Positions 5,795 through 11,125 of a stretch of DNA of 11,125 nt are shown one piece after another. Numbering within the stretch: the stretch's first letter is position 1; every line of letters begins with the position of its first letter. This DNA is from JBNJGT01 sp051819765. Lineage in GTDB: Archaea > Nanobdellota > Nanobdellia > Woesearchaeales > JACJVW01. Position numbers and translations under genes: made by a program. The notes beneath the pieces were generated by a model that saw nothing but the letters and a program-made list of their open reading frames with translations, was not told where the DNA came from and did not search any database. Location of the stretch: contig JBNJGT010000048.1 of NCBI GenBank assembly GCA_051819765.1, forward strand, positions 1 through 11,125, read 5' to 3'.

Positions 5795-6448
5795 ATGAAA
5801 CGTCTATTCAAATTGGCAGCAATAGGATTGCTGGCAGCGAATCTTACTGCCTGTTCCACGCAGTTTTCAGGGCACCTTGCCATGCAGAGCAGGTACAATG
5901 GTAGAGGAATGATGTATAGTGAACAAGCGGTGACACAGGCAGCCGGGACAGTAAACTCAGGGCCTTTATCAGTCACCGGCTTTGTGAACTACAACCATGA
6001 GCGTGAGCAAGTTGATGAGACGGACCTGACCGTGTGCATGACCAAGAATCTGGAGAACGCTGTGGCAACAGCGGGATATTCCTACTTCCACTACCCAAAC
6101 ACCACATTCCCGGATTCACAGGAAGTATTCGGCCAACTCACAGCGAAGGCACCCTTTGCCCCGACAGTGACCGTGGCCTACGATTTCGGCGATGGAAACA
6201 GATTCGGCGATGGGTTGTATGCGGAACTGTCAGGACGGACGCAAGCACTGGGAATCGAACTGACGCCGAGCATAGGTTACAACCAGGGCTATTACCGGGA
6301 AGGGGACGGATTCAGTCACCTTGAGATCGAGGCGGCCAAGGGATTCACAGCTGGAGACATCACGATCTCACCCTTCATGACCGGTGTGAAATCCTTGGAT
6401 AGGTCCACTGAGGATACGGTCTATGGCGGGATAGAGATATCTTTCTAG
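5795..6448 (+). CDS. lipoprotein-signal, beta-barrel-like protein of bacterial type
   Basis: A 217-residue exported protein. The N-terminus is a classic bacterial lipoprotein signal: KR, a hydrophobic core, then lipobox LTAC with Cys at residue 20. The mature part is an alternation of short strands (LTVCMTK, ATAGYSYFHYP, TVTVAYDFGDG, LYAELSGR, ELTPSIGY, HLEIEAAKGF, ITISPFMTGV) with Gly/Asn/Asp turns and ends in EISF, a terminal aromatic residue as in outer-membrane barrels. Segments such as SRYNGRG and GYSYFHYP recall, from memory, the bacterial Gcw_chp/TorF-like putative porins. In diderm bacteria such proteins lie in the outer membrane; its location in an archaeon is unknown. It has archaeal expression signals (TATA box, GGAGGT) and a divergent TrmB-type regulator. 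Transfer from bacteria is inferred. A secreted non-barrel beta protein is the alternative. Confidence 0.8.
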   Translation: MKRLFKLAAIGLLAANLTACSTQFSGHLAMQSRYNGRGMMYSEQAVTQAAGTVNSGPLSVTGFVNYNHEREQVDETDLTVCMTKNLENAVATAGYSYFHYPNTTFPDSQEVFGQLTAKAPFAPTVTVAYDFGDGNRFGDGLYAELSGRTQALGIELTPSIGYNQGYYREGDGFSHLEIEAAKGFTAGDITISPFMTGVKSLDRSTEDTVYGGIEISF

Positions 6449-6706
6449 CGCTATCTGGCAAGAGAGTTTAACGTGGGGAGAATTTCGTGGTGTCTGAGGG
6501 CTGTGAGGCCAGGGCTTACAGAGGGATGCGGTTTTCCGGTGAGATTTTTATAGGTTTATCTTGCTACGGGAGTTGGAACCCCACTTGCTTGAAAGGCACT
6601 GATAGAGGGTAACTTGAAACAAGACCGAGTTTTTCTAAAAAATGACTCGTTGTTACGAAGGCCAATTATTATCTTTATTTAAGGTGATAGGGAGAAGTGT
6701 TGTGCA
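6449..6706. other. non-coding stretch after the barrel-like gene
   Basis: No convincing protein frame. An RNA stem of 7 bp (CTGTGAG 6501-6507 with CTTACAG 6515-6521, one G-U pair) and a small CGG-TTTT-CCG hairpin (6529-6538) precede a T5 run at 6545-6549, which could end the upstream transcript. The same T run begins a TATA-like TTTTTATA (6545-6552) that could start an RNA near 6576. Farther on, CGAGT (6626-6630) and ACTCG (6645-6649) enclose complementary T and A runs. A stronger TATA box lies at 6676-6683. Otherwise nothing is recognised. Confidence 0.4.
6676..6683 (+). promoter_or_regulatory. TATA box for a candidate small RNA
   Basis: TATTTAAG within CTTTATTTAAGG. Using the window's spacing of about 31 nt from the first T, transcription would begin near 6707, just ahead of the structured segment. 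Confidence 0.45.
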
Positions 6707-6790
6707 CCAACGTTGAGAGCGGGAAGTCCGAATCCCTTACGGGTATGTCACCTTTGAAAGGAAGCCGAAGTCGATGCTAACGGAATTTTT
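6707..6790 (+). ncRNA. candidate structured small RNA resembling an IS200/IS605 right end (omega-like)
   Basis: About 84 nt between a predicted transcription start (6707) and a T5 run (6786-6790). The core GTTGAGAGCGGGAAG, then CCGAATCCC, a short loop and GGGTATGTCA resembles, from memory, the conserved right-end sequence of many IS200/IS605 elements, where it forms the 3' scaffold of the TnpB guide (omega) RNA. CCC (6734-6736) can pair either with GGG 6721-6723 or with GGG 6741-6743, as expected for a pseudoknot or switch. CCTTTGAAAGG (6751-6761) is a perfect palindrome, and CGTTG (6711-6715) can pair with TAACG (6778-6782) to close the RNA. No tnpA or tnpB is present. It may instead be the leader of the downstream regulator gene. 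Confidence 0.38.
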
Positions 6791-6816
6791 GTAACAAAAC
6801 TCAACAAGACCAAAAC

Positions 6817-6824
6817 TATTTTAA
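6817..6824 (+). promoter_or_regulatory. TATA box for the Lrp-type regulator
   Basis: TATTTTAA, first T 32 nt before ATG 6849. This spacing supports that ATG rather than the GTG at 6840, and implies the regulator can be made from its own leaderless mRNA separate from the RNA upstream. Confidence 0.5.
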
Positions 6825-6848
6825 GGAGAGAGCTGTACTGTGGAGACC

Positions 6849-7814
6849 ATGGGAGAGGAATACAAGAACAAGCTGCTCTTCGAGCTTGCACAGGACGCGC
6901 GGGTGAAGCAAAAGGAAATCAGCAGGAAGCTCAAGGTCTCCCCCCAATTGGTGAACTATACCATACATAAGCTTTCAACTGAAAAGGTGATCACAGGCTT
7001 TGAGACCATCATCGACCCGGCGCGGTTCGGACTGACCAATATCATCGTGGTTTTGGCATACACGAATTTTGCCAAGAGCACCCAAAAAGCGATTGTTGAT
7101 TTCCTGCAGGCATCTGATTATGTGACGTATATCGATGAGATCAACCAGGGAGCGGACCTCATCATCGAATACAGTGTCCCAAACCTGTCTTCGTTCAACA
7201 AGGCACACACCTATTTCCTCGAGCATTTCAGCCACGAGGTCAAGGTTGTCGGGATGTTTCCGGTCATCGTGAAGCATCTCTTTCCAAAACGGTACCTGCA
7301 CAAGCGCAGCAAGGCGACGGATGATATGATCCTTTCGGGAGATAGGGAGCCGGCCGATCTTACACCAAAGACCAAGCAGATAATCGCCTGCCTCATGGAG
7401 GACCCGTTGAAGAAGGTTGTTGATATCGCCCGGGAAACAGACCTGAACGTCCGCACGGTGACCAAGACCATGCAGCTGCTGCATGCCAGGCGGATAATCA
7501 GGGGATACACGGTTCGGCTGAACTATGAACCCCTCCAGATCACGGTGGGCAATGTGTTCATCATCGTCCGGAACCCGACGCAGCAGTTCATGAGCCGTTT
7601 TGTGCAATACTGCAAACAGGTGCCGGAGGTAACCCTGATCGCCAAGCTATTGGGACACCATAACCTGTTCGTGCGCATCGAATCCCGTGGAGAGTATAAG
7701 GCTGCTCTTGACAAGCTACGGGCTGAGTTCAAGTTCTACGAGTACGCTGTGTATGATTCAAGCAGTGTGCTGAAGAATACGTATATTCCGATATCAGAAG
7801 TGAAAATTTTATAA
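6849..7814 (+). CDS. duplicated Lrp/AsnC-type transcriptional regulator (HTH-RAM-HTH-RAM)
   Basis: A 321-residue DNA-binding regulator. Residues about 8-50 are an Lrp-type helix-turn-helix (ARVKQKEISRKLKVSPQLVN), followed by an alpha-beta RAM-like effector domain (about 60-145). After a basic and acidic linker, a second HTH (about 172-222; VVDIARETDLNVRTVTKTM) and a second RAM-like domain (232-310) follow. Ordinary Lrp proteins are about 150 residues with one copy of each, so this is an internal tandem. A fold of this kind usually senses amino acids or other small ligands and binds promoters as oligomers. GTG 6840 in the same frame, 11 nt after GGAG (6825-6828), is an alternative start; ATG 6849 is preferred from TATA spacing. 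Its stop codon lies inside the ileS TATA box. Confidence 0.9.
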   Translation: MGEEYKNKLLFELAQDARVKQKEISRKLKVSPQLVNYTIHKLSTEKVITGFETIIDPARFGLTNIIVVLAYTNFAKSTQKAIVDFLQASDYVTYIDEINQGADLIIEYSVPNLSSFNKAHTYFLEHFSHEVKVVGMFPVIVKHLFPKRYLHKRSKATDDMILSGDREPADLTPKTKQIIACLMEDPLKKVVDIARETDLNVRTVTKTMQLLHARRIIRGYTVRLNYEPLQITVGNVFIIVRNPTQQFMSRFVQYCKQVPEVTLIAKLLGHHNLFVRIESRGEYKAALDKLRAEFKFYEYAVYDSSSVLKNTYIPISEVKIL

Positions 7815-7815
7815 A
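7808..7815 (+). promoter_or_regulatory. TATA box for ileS inside the preceding gene's stop
   Basis: TTTATAAA contains the TAA stop (7812-7814) of the Lrp-type gene. Transcription is predicted near 7838-7840, leaving at most about 9 nt before ATG 7847. GAGGGG (7836-7841) would be an SD only for a longer read-through transcript. Confidence 0.55.
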
Positions 7816-7846
7816 GATACATCTATTAATCGTGTGAGGGGATTTT

Positions 7847-10800
7847 ATGGGATACAACTTCAAAGAAATCGAAACAACTGTTCTTGATCACTGGGAAAAG
7901 AAGAAAATCTACAAGAAGGCAAAGGAAAAGAACACAGGAAAACAAAAATTCACGTACCTTGATGGGCCTCCGTATACCTCGGGGAAGATTCACCTGGGGA
8001 CTGCCTGGGGAAAGGCACTCCGGGATTCTATCATGCGGTTCAAGCGGATGGCAGGCTATGACGTGTGGGACCGGGCCGGGTTTGACATGCATGGGCTTCC
8101 GACGGAAAACAAGGTTGCCGCAAAATTCAATTTCGAAAAGAAGGAACAGATCGAGGAATTCGGGGTCGCCAAATTCCAGAAGGAGTGCGAAAAGTTCTGC
8201 CTTGAGAACATGGAAATCATGATCAAGGATTTCAAGAATATGGGGGTATGGATGGATTTCGATGACCCTTACATGCCCATAAAACCGGAGTTCACTGAGG
8301 GGGTCTGGCATATAACCAAGAAGGCCTACAATGACAAGCGACTCTACAAGGGCGCAAAGGTCATGACGTGGTGCCCGCGGTGCGCAACCTCTGTCTCAAA
8401 GCACGAGCTTGAGTACAAGCAGGTGACTGACGATTCCATCTTCGTGAAGTTCAAGATCAAGGGTAAAGATGAATACTTCATCATATGGACGACAACTCCC
8501 TGGACGATACCATTCAATCTGGCCATCATGGTCAATCCTGAGCTTGAGTATGTGCGCATCAAGGTCGAGGATGAGATATGGATTGTCGCGAAAGGCCTGT
8601 TAGGTCCGTTCATGGCGCTGGTTGACAAGAAGTACGAGATCCTTGAAGAGTTCACCGGTGATACGCTTGAAGGCATGCACTACGAGCATGTGTTCCATAA
8701 CGAAGCAGATGTCTACGAGGAGCTTACGGAGCATGAAAACGCCTTTTCTGTCCTGCTCTCCAACGAGTATGTTGATCTTTCGGGTGGGACCGGGCTTGTG
8801 CATACAGCGCCAGGCTGTGGTCCTGAGGATTACGAGGTTGGAAAACGCTACGGGCTTCCTGCATTCAACGAGCTTGACCAGTATGGCATGCTGAGTGACC
8901 GCATGAAGAAGTTCGCGGGACTTGTGGCAAAGCGTGATGACCACGTGTTCATAGAACATATCGAGAACATGGGGGCGCTTGTCGCAAAGACCAAGATCCA
9001 GCACGACTATCCGACCTGCTGGCGGTGCCATGGACCGGTGGTGTTCCGGCCGACTGAGCAGTGGTTCTTCAAGGTCGAGGACCTGAAAGAGCGCATGATC
9101 GAACTGAACAAACAGGTGAACTGGGTGCCCCAGGCGGCATTCAATGCCTTTGAATCCTGGCTTGAAAACATCAAGGACAACGGGGTGACCCGCCAGCGGT
9201 TCTGGGGCACGGCTGTCCCGATCTGGCAATGCGAGTGCGGCGAAGAGGTAGTGGTCGGATCTGTGGCTGAGCTGAAAGAGAAGGCTGGATCAGTCCCGGA
9301 GAACCTGCACAAGCCCTGGATCGACGAGGTCACGATCCCCTGCCCGAGCTGCAATAAGGACATGCAGCGCATCCCTGATATCTTTGACGTGTGGATCGAT
9401 GCCGGCTCTGCAGGGTTCTTGTGCTATGACTATCCACGACGGACAGATCTGTTTAAGCGATACTACCCGGCAGACCTCATCCTGGAAGGGAAGGATCAGA
9501 TCCGTGGCTGGTTCAACCTGCTGATGGTGATCTCCACGTTGGGTTTTGACAACTCTGCCTTCAAGAACGTGTACATGCACGGGTTCATCAATGATTACCG
9601 GGGAGAGAAGATGTCAAAGAGCCTGGGCAACATCACCAGTCCCCAGGAGGTCATCGACGAGCATGGGGCTGACGTCCTCAGGTATTACCTGATCGGCGCT
9701 GCCAAAGCAGGGCATGACATGAATTACAATCCAGAGGATCCAAAGACCAAGATGAAGAACATCCTGATCCTGTGGAACCTGCACAAGTACCTGCTTGACG
9801 CGATCGAGACCACGGGTCACGTGCCGGGTGAGGTCAGGGCAGAGCAGATCGAGGAGAAATACGCGCTCTCAAAGCTGCATTCCATGATAAGGGATATAAC
9901 CGAGGCATTTGAGAGTTATCACCTCTACAAGGTGCCTGGTATCATCGAAGAGACTTTCCTTGATTTCTCCCGCAACTACGTGCAATTCGTGCGTGACCGC
10001 CTGGGAGAAGAAGATGTGGTCAACATGCTTGCAGCCTTCATGACAGAGCTCATCAAGGTGTTCGCACCGGTTGCGCCCTTCATCACCGAGCAGATCCACC
10101 TGAATCTCAAGGATGCGCTGAAGCTTGACAAGGAAAGTGTCCATCTCTATGACTGGCCCACATATGACTCTGGTCTTATCCACCCAGGGCTTGAGGCTGA
10201 GATGAATCTTGCAAGCCGAATCATCCAGGCGGGCCTGCGGGCCAGGGAAAAATCCCAGATCGGGCTTCGCTGGCCAATCCGTAAACTGACGGTCCAGACT
10301 GAGAATTCGGTTGAACGGGTGCAGGACATCATCAAGAAACAAGTGAACTGCAAGGAGATCGAGTTCGTAAAAAGCTTCGACCAGGTCACTTATACGGTGA
10401 AGCCTGACTACAAGCAGATAGGCCAGATCGCGAAGAAGGATACCCAGGCAGTGGTTGCTGCTCTCGGTGAGGGCAGCGAGATCAAGCAGGCCCTTGATGA
10501 TGGTGGATACACAGTCATCGTGGGCGAGAACAGTTACACGCTGACAAATGAGCACCTGGCTGTGATCCCAGAGCTCCCAGAGGGCTGGACCGGGGCTGAG
10601 TTTCCAGGCGGATCTGTGTATTTTGCGACTGAGCTTGATGACGATCTCATCAAGGAGGGCTATGCCCGGGAGATCAGCAGGCGTATCCAGAATGCGCGGA
10701 AGAACGCGGAGCTCAAGAAGGTCGACCGGATCAAGCTGGGAGTGGTCACTGATGATGAGGAGTTGAACCGGATCCTCTCGGAGTGGAAGGAGCATATCAT

Positions 10801-10909
10801 GGAACGAGTGGGTTCTTTGAACCTTGAGACCACCGAGATTGCGGCTGAACATACTGAGACTGCTACCATAAAAGGCAAGGACGTGAAAATCCTTCTCTCT
10901 AAACAGTAA
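7847..10909 (+). CDS. ileS: isoleucyl-tRNA synthetase, archaeal/eukaryal type
   Basis: Class I synthetase that charges tRNA-Ile with isoleucine and edits mischarged valine. The 1020 residues show the HIGH motif as HLGT (49-52) after GPPYTSGKI, then a GFDMHGLPTE segment. The CP1 editing insertion contains WTTTPWTIP and the TGLVHTAPGCGPEDYEVG block. Zinc-binding cysteines are C176/C179 (CPRC), C391/C394 (CWRC) and C462/C464/C499/C502. The catalytic core has DVWIDAGSAGF and KMSKS (588-592). The alpha-helical anticodon-binding region follows, and the long C-terminal part resembles archaeal/eukaryal enzymes rather than the bacterial zinc-finger tail. The length is near the archaeal norm. The start is supported by the TATA box at 7808-7815 and the natural N-terminus MGYNFKEIE. 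No truncation or frameshift is seen. Confidence 0.97.
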   Translation: MGYNFKEIETTVLDHWEKKKIYKKAKEKNTGKQKFTYLDGPPYTSGKIHLGTAWGKALRDSIMRFKRMAGYDVWDRAGFDMHGLPTENKVAAKFNFEKKEQIEEFGVAKFQKECEKFCLENMEIMIKDFKNMGVWMDFDDPYMPIKPEFTEGVWHITKKAYNDKRLYKGAKVMTWCPRCATSVSKHELEYKQVTDDSIFVKFKIKGKDEYFIIWTTTPWTIPFNLAIMVNPELEYVRIKVEDEIWIVAKGLLGPFMALVDKKYEILEEFTGDTLEGMHYEHVFHNEADVYEELTEHENAFSVLLSNEYVDLSGGTGLVHTAPGCGPEDYEVGKRYGLPAFNELDQYGMLSDRMKKFAGLVAKRDDHVFIEHIENMGALVAKTKIQHDYPTCWRCHGPVVFRPTEQWFFKVEDLKERMIELNKQVNWVPQAAFNAFESWLENIKDNGVTRQRFWGTAVPIWQCECGEEVVVGSVAELKEKAGSVPENLHKPWIDEVTIPCPSCNKDMQRIPDIFDVWIDAGSAGFLCYDYPRRTDLFKRYYPADLILEGKDQIRGWFNLLMVISTLGFDNSAFKNVYMHGFINDYRGEKMSKSLGNITSPQEVIDEHGADVLRYYLIGAAKAGHDMNYNPEDPKTKMKNILILWNLHKYLLDAIETTGHVPGEVRAEQIEEKYALSKLHSMIRDITEAFESYHLYKVPGIIEETFLDFSRNYVQFVRDRLGEEDVVNMLAAFMTELIKVFAPVAPFITEQIHLNLKDALKLDKESVHLYDWPTYDSGLIHPGLEAEMNLASRIIQAGLRAREKSQIGLRWPIRKLTVQTENSVERVQDIIKKQVNCKEIEFVKSFDQVTYTVKPDYKQIGQIAKKDTQAVVAALGEGSEIKQALDDGGYTVIVGENSYTLTNEHLAVIPELPEGWTGAEFPGGSVYFATELDDDLIKEGYAREISRRIQNARKNAELKKVDRIKLGVVTDDEELNRILSEWKEHIMERVGSLNLETTEIAAEHTETATIKGKDVKILLSKQ

Positions 10910-10910
10910 C

Positions 10911-10919
10911 TTTTATAAA
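10911..10919 (+). promoter_or_regulatory. TATA box directly after ileS
   Basis: TTTTATAAA begins one base beyond the ileS stop. Transcription should start near 10940-10942, exactly at an ATG that opens an 11-codon frame and about 38 nt before the larger gene at 10979. Confidence 0.55.
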
Positions 10920-10939
10920 CACAATCCCCTCGAATATCC

Positions 10940-10975
10940 ATGGGGGGTATTGTGAGTTTTTCTCACGTACAATAG
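10940..10975 (+). CDS. possible leaderless 11-codon upstream ORF
   Basis: ATG at the predicted transcription start encodes MGGIVSFSHVQ and stops with TAG (10973-10975), three bases before ATG 10979. The frame spans a hairpin. It could act as a leader peptide or couple ribosomes to the next start, which lacks an SD site. It may equally be untranslated leader RNA: a weak TATTGTGA at 10948-10955 could serve as a closer promoter giving a leaderless 10979 gene. Confidence 0.25.
   Translation: MGGIVSFSHVQ
10948..10974 (+). repeat. hairpin in the leader of the final gene
   Basis: GTGAG (10952-10956), loop TTTTT, CTCAC (10962-10966) is a perfect inverted repeat. Alternatively TGAG pairs with CTCA and TATTG (10948-10952) pairs with CAATA (10970-10974) around a 4-nt bulge, for nine base pairs. 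The second form ends only 4 nt before ATG 10979 and would affect access to it. Confidence 0.45.
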
Positions 10976-10978
10976 ATT

Positions 10979-11125
10979 ATGAAGCGATATATAGTATTGC
11001 TTATAGCGCTGCTCATCTTACTACCGGGGCTGCGCTATATCGGATACGTAACGCATGAGGATAGTAGTACGCAGGTCGTGAATGCGAGCTTTAGTTCTGA
11101 TTCTCATATCCCCTTCTCGCATGCG
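10979..11125 (+). CDS. start of a secreted or membrane-anchored protein (3' end outside window)
   Basis: Open from ATG 10979 to the window edge, 49 codons. The N-terminus is a signal peptide or signal anchor: MKRYIVLLIALLILLPGL, with two basic residues followed by a strongly hydrophobic core. A polar region follows, rich in Ser, His and Asp (THEDSSTQVVNASFSSDSH). No lipobox cysteine is visible in the available part. It lies 69 nt after ileS with an intervening TATA box, so it is probably a separate transcription unit. Function cannot be assigned from the fragment. Confidence 0.72.
   Translation, partial: MKRYIVLLIALLILLPGLRYIGYVTHEDSSTQVVNASFSSDSHIPFSHA

Noticed and set aside
5795..6448. Bacterial contamination or assembly join at the barrel-like gene
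   Set aside because: The gene is preceded by an archaeal-type TATA box, and the flanking archaeal genes continue on both sides without a visible break; this cannot be fully excluded without read data.
6583..6622. CRISPR repeat-like CTTGAAAG and CTTGAAAC
   Set aside because: There are only two imperfect short copies, with no regular repeat-spacer pattern.
6716..6745. RNase P conserved region I or tRNA T-arm (GGGAAGTCCGAATCCC)
   Set aside because: It looks superficially similar to both, but the partner regions (ACAGAA and the 3' P4 strand for RNase P, an acceptor stem and anticodon arm for tRNA) are not found on either strand.
6825..6842. GTG 6840 with GGAG at 6825 as start of the Lrp-type gene
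   Set aside because: The spacing of 11 nt is long, and the TATA box at 6817-6824 would place transcription start after this codon; ATG 6849 fits the leaderless pattern.
9869..10852. Long minus-strand open frame opposite ileS
   Set aside because: It is the shadow of a strongly conserved synthetase gene in GC-richer codons and has no promoter or recognisable product; the same holds for other frames opposite or across srp54, trxB and the regulators.

Overview
The window is archaeal. It carries an SRP54 GTPase, an archaeal/eukaryal-type isoleucyl-tRNA synthetase, a TrmB-family regulator and a double-length Lrp/AsnC regulator. Genes are preceded by TATA boxes of the TTTAAATA type. In seven genes the first T of the box lies 30-33 nt before the start codon, which is the geometry of leaderless mRNAs; this rule was used to choose starts. 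A perfect GGAGG-type ribosome binding site appears only at one internal operon gene (1942) and one leadered gene (5795). Coding is dense and near 50% GC. The lineage cannot be fixed from this stretch; a DPANN-like or small euryarchaeal genome is a guess.

Layout. 1-61: possible 5' end of a minus-strand gene sharing a palindromic TATA box with trxB. 115-1011: thioredoxin reductase, followed with an ATGA overlap by the frameshifted remnant of a B12-binding radical SAM gene (1008-1486). 1553-2166: two-gene operon of a zinc-ribbon membrane protein and a small coiled-coil protein. 2156-3684, minus: SRP54 and a 55-residue single-span membrane protein, each with its own promoter. 3851-4915: 354-residue protein of unknown function with an HTH-like C-terminus. 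4922-5677, minus: TrmB-type regulator, divergent from 5795-6448, a lipoprotein-signal, beta-barrel-like protein of bacterial character. 6449-6848: 400 bp without a protein gene, containing a probable small RNA (about 6707-6790) whose core recalls IS200/IS605 right ends and TnpB omega RNAs. 6849-7814: HTH-RAM-HTH-RAM regulator. 7847-10909: ileS. 10979 to the window end: start of a secreted or membrane-anchored protein, with a hairpin leader that may hold an 11-codon upstream ORF.

How the parts work together. SRP54 and IleRS are housekeeping genes and trxB supplies thiol redox. The accessory part of interest is 4922-6848: a regulator divergent from an outer-membrane-like protein that is unexpected in an archaeon, followed by a candidate orphan omega-like RNA placed directly before an Lrp-type regulator.
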